A stretch of DNA of 35,000 bases from contig CM022665.1 in NCBI GenBank assembly GCA_012295275.1, forward strand, positions 45,421,595 through 45,456,594, given 5' to 3'. A model generated the notes under the pieces. It searched no databases. It had not been told where the DNA came from and saw only the letters and a program-made list of their open reading frames with translations. This document shows, in pieces, positions 24,588 through 35,000 of the stretch; within the stretch, counting starts at the first letter, position 1, and every line of letters begins with the position of its first letter. The stretch comes from Chrysomallon squamiferum (Eukaryota > Mollusca > Gastropoda > Neomphalida > Peltospiridae). A program made the translations under genes and the position numbers.

Positions 24588-24700
24588 AATAATAATAATA
24601 ATGATGATGATGATGATGATGATGATAGTAATAATAATCATCATAATAGTAATAAGTACAATAATAATAATAGTAGTAGTAATAAATACAATAATAATAT
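24588..24700. repeat. GAT/AAT/AGT trinucleotide microsatellite
   Basis: AAT, then GAT, then AAT/AGT triplets in succession. It produces an Asn/Asp-rich open frame with no gene behind it. Confidence 0.9.
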
Positions 24701-25109
24701 AAAACTAATATGTCTGAAAATAATAATTTCAGTAGAAATATGTTGTAGAATATAATTGAAAATTACTCTTTATCTGGTGCAAAAAAAAAATATTAAAAAA
24801 ATTATAAAAAATAGATAAATTAAAAAAAATTCAGAAGATTTTTGATTTTGTTGAGATATAAAAGTATATTTTTAATTTTTGTAGCCACCTGGTATTTTGT
24901 ATATGAAAGACAAATCTCATTATATAACAGTTTGAATAAATTTTTTTTTTTTTTTTAAACCTTTGCTTATAGCTCAAGTATTATTCATTTGCAAAACTGC
25001 AATATATTGGAATGTTTTTAATTGTTATTAAATATAAATGAAATAATTCATTTAATTTATTTCAACCATAATTAATACTTTAATTTGGAAATATACACCA
25101 TGTTTGATA

Positions 25110-25295
25110 AACTACAAATTTGATTGGGCAAAATACGAAAAAGCTGAATTTGATTGGTCCATTTGTTATACCACATTGAACTTGATTGGTTCATATACTG
25201 AATAATACTGAATTTTATTGGTCAGTTTGTTATACCACATTGAATTTGATTGGTTCATGTTTTGAATGATGCTGAATTTGATTAGACTTCATATA
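25110..25295. repeat. Short-period repeat with repeated TTTGATTGG
   Basis: Five to six copies of GAATTTGATTGGTYCA-like blocks alternating with GTTATACCACATT. ATTGG is an inverted CCAAT pentamer, but no promoter is expected here. Confidence 0.75.
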
Positions 25296-25683
25296 CCACA
25301 TTTTATAAAACAAATTTTCTGTTATGTACATTTTTTTTTTTTTTTTTTTTTTTTTAAAGCTGTTTTCTACTAGCATCATTTATTCACTGCACATTTTTCA
25401 TCATTGTGTCAAAGTGCAAACCAACATTACCTCAAAATAATTGTTAAAAAATGAATAACTGCCCAAGATAATTTGACATATTGTTGGGTTTATTTTTATT
25501 ATTATTTTTTTAAAATTACGAATCAATAGCCTAAATACTTTATGCAATCTTTCAACTGCTTACATTGCTAATAATAAAGTATGACAAAAATTACTTTATT
25601 ATTATTGATTCAGGAGGAGGTTTCAGAATTCAGAGCTTATTTTGGATTTTGGAATTTCTAATAAAGGATCATCATTATTTTTT

Positions 25684-25719
<36 letters not shown>

Positions 25720-26047
25720 ATAAGAATCTAAGATATGACAGGATATGACCAGTATCCAGTTAAGAAAGTAAAATGATAACTTCCATGGATCCATGGATCC
25801 CAATCAGTTGAAAGTACACAAAGTATTTAGGCTTTTTGTTATAGTTTAAATGTCAATGAAATAACAACCACTTAAATGTATAAAGTATCCAGAATTCTTG
25901 GTTATAATTTGTTTATAAAACAAACAAAAAATGTGGAATCTCACTTTATGATTTAACATTCCTTAATGTAGCTGAATTGTAAATAATGTTAAAACAACGA
26001 ATTACTGAACAAAATTTAATGAATGTTTGTATACAAATAAAAGTATT

Positions 26048-26086
<39 letters not shown>

Positions 26087-27059
26087 TAACAGTTGTAAAT
26101 AAAAAATTTAAATAATAAAATTATAAAAAAATATCACAAAAAAAAAAAAAAAAAAAAAATGTTCATTAAAAAAAAAAAAATGTATTGCTGTTAGTTATCA
26201 TTTGTCTAAGGAACATTTAAATATTTATTTATTATTTTTATTTTTTTTAAATATTTTTTATACTGTTTCTTTTATCAATATGAAAACAGGTGTAAAAATA
26301 TCACATATTCAGTTAATTAGAATTATTTTTGAAAAGCCTAAATAAACAAACTTTTACAAACATTCAGCATTCTTCAGAAAAGAGGGTATCATTCTGTTAT
26401 GGGTTTAACAAGCACTTTATTTATTTATTTAAATCCACAGATCTGGATTTTGGGGTTACGGTGGAGGTCTGACATCTCTATTTTTTTTTTTTTTTTTTTT
26501 TATTTTATTAATAATAATTAATTTTTAGTTTACAAGAATGTGTAGCCTCACATTCCACCATTAACTGCCAGATCTGGGAATGAAAGACAAGGTTCAACAA
26601 AAACCTGTGGTTAATTTTGTGAAAGAAGATGAAATGTAGATTTGTGTGGCATAATGTCTTGTGAATATAACAATCAATGCTGTTGTATGACTTTGAACAT
26701 AATTTTTACAATAAAGTGCAATTGTTTGTATGAAGTCTCGTTTTTAATTCTGTCAGTAACAGTGAAATTAATCTTGTGCAATTCCTTTTCAGGGTTTTCG
26801 AAATATGCATTATCCAGTGAAGATTTAGTTATGATGGACACATAAAGCAAGATTATTTTTCCATGAGAAAATTGCTTTTAAAAAAATGAACAAAAAAACC
26901 CATCAAATATGAAACTTGTCAGTTTGTTGTTTTTTTTAAATTTATTTTTATCGATTACTTCTAGTAGAAGCATCGGTTTATCTGAGATGTGTTATTATAT
27001 TTACAGTCAACTGGTTCAATCTTTTTTTTAAACAGGAAAAGATGAAGAAACAATTTGTA

Positions 27060-27254
27060 TTAGGTTGGAACAAAACTTTGTAGAGTTTTAGATCAATTCA
27101 TCACTCTGGAAGGATGAAATCAAGAAACAGATGGTGAAAGGGAGTGAAACAAAATGGAACACGTGTTTGGATAAAAAAATCTATGTACAAATATCTTAAA
27201 TACTGTCTTTGAATCTTACTTTAAAAATGCTATGCACTTTTGTTCCAAACACAA
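27060..27254. mobile_element. Probable mariner-type MITE, 195 bp
   Basis: Left end TTAGGTTGGAACAAAAC and right end (reverse complement) TTGTGTTTGGAACAAAAG form imperfect terminal inverted repeats. Both ends are flanked by TA (27058-27059 and 27255-27256), the target-site duplication of Tc1/mariner elements. No transposase frame inside, so it would be non-autonomous. Confidence 0.5.
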
Positions 27255-28204
27255 TATTTGCAATCAGTTAATGGTTGTATGAATATGTTTCATTTAAACG
27301 AGCAAAGAAAAAAAACAAAAGACTGGAAAGTTTTGGAGTTAGTTTATTTTGATTATAGATTGGACATCATCACCAGACAATATTCCATGTTAATGTGTCT
27401 CCTAAAGGAACATAATAATTATATTAAAAATAAATAAATAAAAAATAAACGCAGGATAGTGGAAAGTACAAAGAGTTTATTATTTTTTATTATAGATATA
27501 AAAAATAAGTAAGAACGACAGGAACTGAAAGAAAAGAAATTAAGAAAAAGTTAAAAATAAAAATAAAGAGCAAACCAATACTCAATTTGTCAAGTGAAAA
27601 TGTCCAACATTTCATTGCATCCCAAAACCATTAATTAATACAGTCAGTAAAATTTGAATATAATTTGTTTAATTGATATTAACATGATGTTGCTGAAGGA
27701 GTGAACTTTTAAAACAATACTTCATCTTTCTGCCGTAGATATTCTGCAGAAAAATCAAATTGTCATTGACCAATGTGAAATATTATTGGCCAGCAACAAT
27801 ATTAAATTTTTAAAAAAAATTCTAAATACATTTTATTCACAAATAAAAAAAACGAAATTTAATCTTAAAAGATTCATTATTTTTGTCAGGGAAAACTATT
27901 TTGAAATTGAAAACAATACTTCACTTAGCTACAATCAGAAAGTGTAACAACTAAATTCATGTAGAGTTTCAGATTCTAAATTTTAATTCTGGCATCAGTT
28001 ATTTTATAAAATTAACACGCAATTATTAAGATTTATTTAACTCAAAAATAATCCTAATTTTTAATTCTTGCATCAAGCTATATACACAAACTTTTTAAGT
28101 CACCTTCATGCATTAAACTTGTTTCAAAAACAAAGATTTTTTTGATTTTTTTTTGTTTTAAAAATTACAAAATTTTACTGACTGTACTAGAAATAAAATA
28201 ATCT

Positions 28205-28241
<37 letters not shown>

Positions 28242-28393
28242 ATAGAGATTTCCTGATAAATTATCCTAACTTTGACTTGTGTTTTCTCTGATGTGGCTGT
28301 GAAAAAGCCATCATGAAAAAAAAAAAAAAAAAGTTAATTGGTTATATACTATCTTTCACTTGTGTTGATGAGAAAAAAACGAATCTCTTGCAC

Positions 28394-28459
28394 TCAACGC
28401 TGGTAGCCGAACTCTTTAGCATCGTCCTCGGTGAAGTCGCCATAGCACCAAATGTTTCG
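28394..28459 (-). CDS. SND1: SND1 terminal coding exon (66 nt)
   Basis: Acceptor TTTGTTTTCAG precedes 28459; stop TGA occupies 28396-28394. Reads [20 protein letters not shown] then R and stop, matching the vertebrate C-terminus [20 protein letters not shown] R. This fixes the end of the gene and its strand, and shows that it converges on WDR77. Confidence 0.95.
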   Translation of the reverse strand, partial: RNIWCYGDFTEDDAKEFGYQR

Positions 28460-30915
28460 CTGAAAACAAATTTTAAATTTTTTTTCTTTATAATGAAGTA
28501 TATTTTAACAAGTTAATGAAAGTGAATGGAAAATTCTCAGTAATGTATTTTTTTTTTTTTAAAAATGTTATTTTTAATTTTCCATTTTTTTACTTATAAC
28601 TTTGATCATCTGAGTAAAGTGACATAGGGCATTTGTTATTTTACATGGCATATTTTAATATTTTTATATAAACTTTTATGCACACAAATACCAAAAAAAA
28701 AAATAAAAAAATCAATCTCTGATAACTTAGGAGACACCAACTTTACAGTTATTAATTCAAGTCTTATGGAGTTTTGATTCCAGCTAGCTAATAGTAACAT
28801 AGCAAAAGAGATTATTTAAAATTTAAATTAAAATTTAACATGAAGAAAATTACAAGGTTTTAAAAACTTTTTTTAACAAAACCTACTACCTCAAAGAATA
28901 TTTAAAAAAAAAAAAAATATATATTAAAATTTAATCTGAAGAAAATTACAAGATTTAAAAAGTTTTTTTTTTAACAAAACCTCCTACCTCAAAGAATATT
29001 TAAAAATAAAAAAATATATATTAAAAATTTAATATAAAGAAAATTACAAGATTTAAAAAACCTATTTGTTTTTAACAAAACCCCCCAAAAAATATGTAAT
29101 ATAAATTATATATATTTATGAATTAAGAATTTCCTAAGTCTCACCCTCTCGCTCTTGGCTTTGTCTTGAGACTTGAGATAATCGGACACAAGCTTGGCAA
29201 GTCTCTTCTCCTTCCTCTGCTCCACGAGGACCAGTCCCTCAGCCACCAGTGCCAGCCCAACATCGTCCTTGCTGTCAGGGTTCACCAGCGTCACGCAGTC
29301 GGGCGACCCCTTGTACTCGACGTTCAGCAACAGCTGCTTGTTCAGAATGTCATTGTACAGCGCATCCAGAGCATCTTTCTTTGACTCGTCCTGTAACAAC
29401 AGTTTTTTGTGTTTTAATAATTCTCTCGTATGACTTCGTATTAAAAAACAACTAAAAAAAACCCCATGTAACAACAGTTATTTGTAAATTAATAATTCTC
29501 TTGTATGACTTCGTATTAAAAAACAACAACAAAAAAAACAAACATGTAACAACAGTTTTTTGTAAATTAAAAATTCTTTTGTATGACTTCATATTAAAAA
29601 ACAACAACAAAAAAAAAACATGTAACAGTTATTTGTAAATTAATAATTCTCTTGTATGACTTCATATTAAAAAAAACATGTAACTAGTTATTTGTAAATT
29701 AAAAATTCTCTTGTATGACTTCATAGTAAAAAAAAACAACAAAAAAAACCCCATGTAACAACAGTTATTTGTATTTTAATAATTCTCTTGTATGACTTCA
29801 TATTAAAAAAACAACAAAAAAAACCATGTAACAACAGTTATTTGTATTTTAATAATTCTCTTGTATGACTTCATATTAAAAAACAACAAAAAAAACCATG
29901 TAACAACAGTTATTTGTATTTTAATAATTCTTTTGTATGACTTCAAATTAAAAAAACCATGTAACAACAGTTATTTGTAAATTAAAAATTCTCTTGTATG
30001 ACTTCATATTAAAAAAACAAAAAACAAAAAACCCCATGTAACAACAGTTATTTGTAAATTAAAAATTCTTTTGTACGAGTTCATGTTAAAACGAAACAAT
30101 CCTGCAACACATCAATTAAATAATCACTAAAGAATAATAATACATGATTATCATCATCATCCATGGAGAATATATTAACAGCAGAATTAGTAACTGACAA
30201 TTCTGGAGAAAAAAAAAAAGAGGTAATTATACTGTAAAATATTAAGCAAGACATTTTATCTAATTTGTAGTTTTTTAGATAAGAGCGATTCAAATTAATT
30301 GGTCTGGGTTTTTTTTTCCCTATCCCCAACAGTATTGTACCCAACTCAAGTTACAATTGTTGATTCAATTGTAATCAAAATCGTTGGAAGTGTGCACATG
30401 AAGATTAAACTTTTACACAGCTGTCTGTATCACCATCACACTTTAATCAGTATGCTTGATTATGTTCATAACCACGACAATGCAACAGAATCCAACCATA
30501 TTACACAGATTCAAGTATTTAGCCTTTCAGAGTACTATTTTTTGCAATACTGGTTGAGATCTAACATATTTAATACATATAAAAAAACTACGTAATCTTT
30601 AAAATAATGAACCCATACTGTACATCTTTTACAGTAAGGAACACATAAAACGCTGTCTAAAATAATGCACACAAAAGGTAAAATTGGCTTTACTACGATG
30701 TACGTATGTGACAGTGTTGAGTATACACTAGGTAAGGTGTTAAAACGTGTGTTAAATGTATCGCTGAGAAATGCTGAAGGTTGACAACTTACGTCATTAG
30801 GGAGTGTGATGCAGGCCAGAGTGTAAGGTGTGGCTTGAGCTGGCAGTGAACGGAAACACATCGGTAAAGCAGCCAGATCTGCTGTTGTCATAGTTTCTTT
30901 CTGTAGTAATAATAA

Positions 30916-30953
<38 letters not shown>

Positions 30954-32603
30954 ATTGTAATAATAGTAGTAGTAGTAGTAATAATAATAATAATAGTAAT
31001 AATAATAGTAATAATAATAGTAATAATAATAATAACTAATAATAATAATAATAGCAATAGTAATAATAATAACTACTACTACTACTACTACTACTAATAG
31101 TAATAATAGTAATAATAATAGTAATAGCAGTAATAGTAATAATAATAATAGTAGTAGTAATAATAATAATAGTAGTATTAGTAATAATAATAATAGTAAA
31201 GGGAATAGAGGTGATAAGAATAATAATAGCAATAATAATAATATTAATGATAATAGTAAGTTATTGCAATACTAATGGTAATAGTAATAACAACAGCAAC
31301 AACAACACCACTAATTATCTACTGATAATAGTAGGAGTAATAACAAAAATAATAACAAAAATAATAATAATAATAATAATAACAACAAGCAGTAGTAGTA
31401 GTAATAACAGTAAAAATATAACAACAAGACAAAGGTAATAACAATCATCCCTGAAAAGGCATTTGGTGCACTTTTTTAAGCTGTGGTCAATTCTGACTTG
31501 TTATTTAACATTTTTCACCATTAGAATCTGAAATTACCATCCCTTCATACATACATACATACATCCTCATATTAACAATCACATCTAGCTTACACTGAAA
31601 AAATGATAAATCTTACGTTTCCATAGTCTATAAACATGACAGTAATTCTAGATCCTTCGATTTTCTCAATTCTGCCACGATACCTGAAAACAGACAACAA
31701 TTCTAGCATTAAATAAAATAAAATAAAATAAAAATAAAATTACAAAAAATAATAATAATAAAAAAAAAAAACGAAATAACAAAACAAAACAAAAATATAA
31801 TAAAAAAAAAAATAAAAAAAATAGTAATAATAATAGTAATAATAATTAAAAAAAAAATTAAAATAATAATAATAACAACATACAAGTAACAAAAACAAAA
31901 AACCATCAAAAATATCCCCCATTAGCACAAAATTTCAGCAAAGGTAATATCTTTGATAGCTTACACTATTACCGAACCTCTACTTGTACAATAAGCTGTG
32001 TATTTGTTTACTAGTGACATACGAACAGTATCTCACCACTGCTTGTCCTCTGAGAACCGCGCTGCACACATGTCTCCTTTCACTGGTTTGTAGGCTCCTG
32101 GCAGAGGAGGGTTACACTCCATCTCCTTGTGGAGCTGCTCCATCAGCTGATCAAGCTGTGGACCTGAATGATTAAAAACGTTATTTAGTAATTAACATAA
32201 CATTTTTATTTAGAGAATTCTTTTTTTTAAATCCAGATTCAAATCTATTGTAAAGTTTACATCTGCAAGTGCCAACAAACAGTTTCAATGGATTTTGTAA
32301 TTATCTGGTAGCAGGAGACTAGCCATTACCTAATAATAAAGTATTACCATATCATAACAAATATTCAGGGGTTTCACAAAGACTATGAATATTCCTGGCA
32401 TCACACAAGTGTTTCTTACACAGACGTATATACAAAACAGGAAAGATGAATTTTTATGATTATTTACACTCTCTTCCTTTCTTGTCTTCAGAATCAATAC
32501 ATAAACCACATGAAATAAATTCAATACTTGAACATTATCTGCAACTGAAAAACCACGAACAAGAAAAATTTAACTTCCTCTCTCTCTTTCATGTTCTGTA
32601 ACA

Positions 32604-32669
<66 letters not shown>

Positions 32670-35000
32670 CATTTTTTCTTGAAACAAAAAACTACTTCTG
32701 GTGCAGCCCCATGCAGAAAATTAACGAGTAATAATTTTTTTTTTTTTACCATTTTCGACAAACTGCACGTAGAACTTGAGATCGTCGGCCGTCACTTCAG
32801 TGACAACTACGCTGCGATGGTTCACTTTTCTCTCTACTGGTTCCTCCACTATCTCTTCAGGCTTTGGTTCCTCGTACGTTGACCAGATCTGTGAAAAAAA
32901 AAATATTAATAATAAAAAATTAAAAAAATTAAATAATAATTAATAATTCTTTACAAAATGTGAGTTTATTTCATTTTTTTTTTTTTTTAAATTATTAGAA
33001 TAATATTTTTTCTTTTTCTTTTTAAAAAAGAAAACAAAAAGAATAAAGAATAAAATAAAAAAAGAGATAAAAAACAATTGAAGAAAGAGAAAAAAAAGGA
33101 ACTCAATTTGACTGAGGGGAAATCTTTACATTATTTGAAGTTATAATAAAAAAACTGAAGCTCAACAACACCTGATGATAAAAAAAATAAAAAAACAAAA
33201 AATCATCTGCCACCATATTTATGAAGAAAAAACACATAAAAGGCTACAAACACACCTAAATGACCAAAATGAACAGAACAATAACTGCAAATTAGGAAGG
33301 AACGTAGTACATTTTTTTTTAAATTTAATGTTTTATTTATTACCATAAGTTTCTGTTCTTTGGCCTTCTCCTCGGCAGTCACCAGACTCTTGTAATGTGG
33401 ACTGCGCTCTGCAGTGAAGTGTACTTTAGCCAGACCAGCTTCCACTAGAGACAGAGACAAGTTGGTACCGTCCACGAACAACCAGCCGATGAAGTTACCT
33501 CCCTTGTCAATAGACTCCACTTCTACTTCCACCTAATAATAAGATGTATAGTTTTATTATGTACATATTTATTATAATTAGTAAAAAAAAAAAAAAAAAA
33601 TTAAAATTAAAATAAAAATAAATAGGTGTACAAATCTTTACACATATTTGTATCTATATTTATTTTTTAAATTCTTTTTTAATTACTTAACACCAAATAA
33701 AAATAAAAAATATTTAAAAAAAACCAAAATATTCTCCATGTTTATTCATATCAAAAAGGCTCTCTAAGTTTTAGTCGTATCAAAATAAAATTCTTATAAA
33801 AAAAAAAATCCTTAATACTGTAACACATTCAATACACCAGACACATGCTGAATCGTTAATTAAAATCAATTTAGAAAACATCAAAAAGTGATCTAACTGT
33901 AAACAGAAAAGTGTATACCAAGTGTTTGACACAGCTGTGACAAGAAAGACTGGGTGAATTCTTGCATGTTACATATTAAATGTATTTAACTATAGCACTT
34001 CTAATGTTAGGAACTGTGTGAAATTTCAACAGGAAAGACTGTGTGAATTCTTGAATGTTACATATTAAATGTATTTAACTGATGTACTTCTAATGTTAGG
34101 AACTGTGTGAAATTTGAACAGGAAAGACTGTGTGAATTCTTGAATGTTACATATTAAATGTATTTAACTACAGCACTTCTAATGTCAGGAACTGTGTGAA
34201 ATTTCAACAGGAAAGACTGGGTTATGAATTCTTGCATGTTACGTATTAAATGTATTCAACTACAGTACTTCTAATGTTAGGAACTGTGTGAAATTTTTCT
34301 AATGTCAGGAACAGTGTGAAATTTGAACAGGAAAGACTGAATTCTTGCATGTTACATATCAAATGTATTCAACTACAGTACTTCTAATGTTAGGAAATGT
34401 GTGAAATTTCAACAAGAAAGACTCTGTGAATTCTTGCATGTTACATATTAAATGTATTTAACTGATGTACTTCTAATGTCAGGAACTGTGTGAAATTTCA
34501 ACAGGAAAGACTGGATGTGAATTCTTGCATGTTACATATTAAATGTATTTAACTGATGTACTTCTAATTTCAGGAACTGTGTGAAATTTGAACAGGAAAG
34601 ACTGGATGTGAATTCTTGCATGTTACATATCAAATGTATTTAACTACAGCACTTCTAATGTTAGGAACTGTGTGAAATTTCAATAGGAAAGACTGGATTC
34701 ATTACTAATCAGACTGGATGTGAATTCTTGCATGTTACATATTAAATGTATTTAACTGATGTACTTCTAATGTTAGGAACTGTGTGAAATTTCAACAGGA
34801 AAGACTGGATTCATTACTAATCAGACTGGGTGTGAATTCTTGCATGTTACATATTAAATGTATTTAACTACAGCACTTCTAATGTTAGGAACTGTGTGAA
34901 ATTTGAACAGACCTCTCTCTGCAGGCAAAGCTCCTTTGTGAGCAGGAGGGCTTCTTCACCATATGGCTCAGCAGGATTCATCACTCCTCCAGGACCAGGC
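28394..35000 (-). CDS. SND1: SND1 / Tudor-SN (p100), 3' part, eight exons, runs off right edge
   Basis: Staphylococcal-nuclease-domain protein with an embedded Tudor domain. In the family it acts as a transcription coactivator, in splicing, RISC and stress granules, and as a nuclease on inosine-containing RNA. Minus-strand exons: >35000-34913, 33532-33344, 32888-32750, 32163-32037, 31683-31617, 30900-30793, 29390-29145 and 28459-28394. Together they give about 342 residues. Hallmarks in order are [37 protein letters not shown], a linker, Tudor core [11 protein letters not shown] and [34 protein letters not shown], and the family C-terminus [14 protein letters not shown]. The Tudor lies inside the split fifth SN domain, as in the family. 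Of the sDMA-binding cage, the Phe, the WYR Tyr, the DYG Tyr and the GN Asn are kept; one cage Tyr is Phe here. All phases agree. Identification is firm. Confidence 0.96.
28815..29100. repeat. ~100 bp tandem repeat, three copies, in last SND1 intron
   Basis: GAAGAAAATTACAAGATTTA followed by AACAAAACCTCCTACCTCAA and AGAATATTTAAA recur near 28840, 28939 and 29037. On the SND1 strand the array starts about 50 bases after the donor. Confidence 0.88.
29145..29390 (-). CDS. SND1: SND1 exon 7 of window (246 nt, SN5 second half)
   Basis: Acceptor TGTTGTTACAG precedes 29390; donor GTGAGA follows 29145. Eighty-two codons in phase 0: starts [20 protein letters not shown], contains [20 protein letters not shown], ends KSER. 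It matches vertebrate SN5 ([20 protein letters not shown]). It is the most GC-rich stretch of the right half of the window. Its acceptor sequence is the terminal unit of a ten-copy tandem array. Confidence 0.96.
29391..30090 (-). repeat. ~60-80 bp tandem repeat, ten copies, ending in the SND1 acceptor
   Basis: Plus-strand unit TGTAACAACAGTTATTTGTA, then TTAATAATTCTCTTGTATGA, CTTCATATTAAAA and AAC/CAA filler. Copies start near 29391, 29465, 29544, 29620, 29681, 29753, 29826, 29897, 29958 and 30036. The first copy is the functional acceptor (minus GTTACAG). The complete copies read GTTACATG instead, so the AG is lost. Confidence 0.93.
30091..30792. other. SND1 intron, unremarkable
   Basis: Unique sequence between the array and the exon at 30793-30900. 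A 98-residue plus-strand open frame at 30299-30595 is antisense to the intron and has no recognisable similarity. Confidence 0.55.
30793..30900 (-). CDS. SND1: SND1 exon 6 of window (108 nt)
   Basis: Phase 0 on both sides, 36 codons; donor GTAAGT follows 30793. Reads [20 protein letters not shown] then [16 protein letters not shown], equivalent to vertebrate LPAQATEYAFAFIQVPQ. The acceptor (TTACTACAG on the minus strand) is the end of a long trinucleotide microsatellite. An ATG inside this exon is internal, not a start. Confidence 0.94.
30901..31435. repeat. Trinucleotide microsatellite abutting an SND1 acceptor
   Basis: GTA and AAT triplets begin at 30903 and continue, with an ACT block at 31071-31095 and AAC/AAT variants to about 31435. 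On the SND1 strand this is a YTA/TAC run that directly supplies the pyrimidine-rich tract and the ACTACAG acceptor. Confidence 0.95.
31617..31683 (-). CDS. SND1: SND1 exon 5 of window (67 nt, Tudor core)
   Basis: Acceptor GTTTTCAG precedes 31683; donor GTAAGA follows 31617. It completes the split Trp and reads [20 protein letters not shown] then GN. This is the Tudor core with the DYGN signature. In vertebrates the segment before IDYGN is VFY; here it is VMF, so one cage Tyr is replaced by Phe, which still allows cation-pi contact with dimethylarginine. Confidence 0.95.
31700..31885. repeat. A-rich simple sequence (AAAAT/AAT)
   Basis: AAAAT pentamers, poly-A and AAT triplets. On the SND1 strand it is a T-rich intron 3' portion upstream of the Tudor exon acceptor. 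Confidence 0.85.
32037..32163 (-). CDS. SND1: SND1 exon 4 of window (127 nt, helix and Tudor start)
   Basis: Acceptor CATTCAG precedes 32163; donor GTGAGA follows 32037. Reads [20 protein letters not shown] then [20 protein letters not shown], ending in two bases of a Trp codon. It corresponds to the vertebrate helix before the Tudor barrel and the first strands. The Phe of AARF sits at the position of the first aromatic-cage residue. Confidence 0.94.
32604..32668. repeat. (CA)n-(CAGA)n microsatellite
   Basis: About 16 CA dinucleotides then about 8 AGAC tetramers, in the SND1 intron between exons at 32750 and 32163. Confidence 0.95.
32750..32888 (-). CDS. SND1: SND1 exon 3 of window (139 nt, pre-Tudor linker)
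   Basis: Acceptor TTTTTTTCACAG precedes 32888; donor GTAAAA follows 32750. Encodes [20 protein letters not shown] and then [20 protein letters not shown] plus one base. It aligns with vertebrate VWAHYEEQPVEE and [20 protein letters not shown]. The acidic linker is followed by the entry strand of the Tudor-containing module. Confidence 0.95.
32889..33343. other. SND1 intron, A/T-rich
   Basis: Poly-T, AAT and GAAA-rich simple sequence. Nothing recognised. Confidence 0.6.
33344..33532 (-). CDS. SND1: SND1 exon 2 of window (189 nt, SN domain)
   Basis: Acceptor ATTATTAG precedes 33532; donor GTAATA follows 33344. Phase 0 on both sides, 63 codons. Begins [20 protein letters not shown], then [43 protein letters not shown]. 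This is nearly colinear with the vertebrate sequence. The GTG at the 5' edge is an internal valine, not a start codon. Confidence 0.95.
33940..34910. repeat. ~90-113 bp minisatellite, ten copies, starting at an SND1 donor
   Basis: Unit contains GTGAATTCTTGCATGTTACA, TATTAAATGTATTTAACT, then CTTCTAATGTTAGGAACTGT and GTGAAATTTGAACAGGAAAG. GAATTCTTG falls near 33957, 34046, 34136, 34227, 34331, 34429, 34521, 34611, 34723 and 34836. A longer variant adds ATTCATTACTAATCAGACTG. Homology stops at 34910, two bases short of the exon, so the array includes intron base +3 onward. Confidence 0.95.
34913..35000 (-). CDS. SND1: SND1 exon 1 of window (partial; continues beyond 35000)
   Basis: Reads [20 protein letters not shown] then TKELCLQRE, matching vertebrate SND1 just before the fifth SN/Tudor region. 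The donor at 34912-34911 is GTCTGT, a weak site that breaks the usual +3 to +5 consensus. The intron tandem array begins at intron base +3. The acceptor of this exon is outside the window. Confidence 0.9.

Larger units (their letters stand above)
23326..28393. other. Convergent intergenic region / 3' UTRs of WDR77 and SND1
   Basis: No exon recognised. It contains poly-A runs (23433-23467), trinucleotide and homopolymer microsatellites, a MITE-like element and several AATAAA hexamers usable as poly(A) signals. Examples are AATAAA at 23523-23528 for WDR77 and TTTATT (AATAAA on the minus strand) at 27832-27837 for SND1. The actual cleavage sites cannot be chosen from sequence. Confidence 0.6.

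Noticed and set aside
25110-25295. CCAAT-box promoter cluster
   Set aside because: ATTGG motifs belong to a short tandem repeat between two convergent gene ends, where no promoter is expected.
30299-30595. 98-residue plus-strand open frame
   Set aside because: Lies antisense within an SND1 intron, with no recognisable domain and AT-driven composition.

Overview
This is a eukaryotic, AT-rich, intron-rich window from an invertebrate animal, most likely a mollusc. Two conserved animal genes are split into short exons with GT-AG introns, in a background full of mini- and microsatellites and A/T homopolymers. Three decayed stretches resemble the tRNA-derived SINE family common in molluscan genomes. 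The mollusc assignment is from memory of that repeat family plus gene structure and is moderate in confidence. No bacterial, viral, CRISPR or plasmid content was seen.

Layout: (1) 1-12140 is non-coding and is probably an intron or upstream region of the first gene. It holds five minisatellite arrays, the largest being about 46 copies of a 43-bp unit at 6340-8332. It ends in a 900-bp trinucleotide microsatellite that runs up to the first recognisable exon. (2) 12141-23325 (+) carries seven exons covering the last ~280 residues of WDR77/MEP50, the WD40 partner of the arginine methyltransferase PRMT5. The N-terminal ~100 residues are not found in the window. (3) 23326-28393 is the ~5 kb tail-to-tail spacer: 3' UTRs, microsatellites and one probable mariner-type MITE. 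(4) 28394-35000 (-) carries eight exons of the 3' end of SND1 (Tudor-SN, p100): the end of the fourth SN region or linker, then Tudor and SN5 to the stop. The gene continues past the right edge.

The two genes are functionally related. PRMT5-MEP50 deposits symmetric dimethylarginine and the SND1 Tudor domain reads that mark. Here the writer cofactor and the reader converge.

The most unusual signal is that many tandem arrays start at, or contain copies of, the splice sites of these genes. Examples are acceptor copies ahead of WDR77 exons at 14771 and 23067 and ahead of the SND1 exon at 29390, and arrays beginning at donors at 14821, 19548 and 34912. Two acceptors, at 12140 and 30901, lie against or inside trinucleotide microsatellites. 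This looks like repeated seeding of minisatellites from exon-intron boundaries, often with the copied splice dinucleotide destroyed or followed soon by a stop codon.
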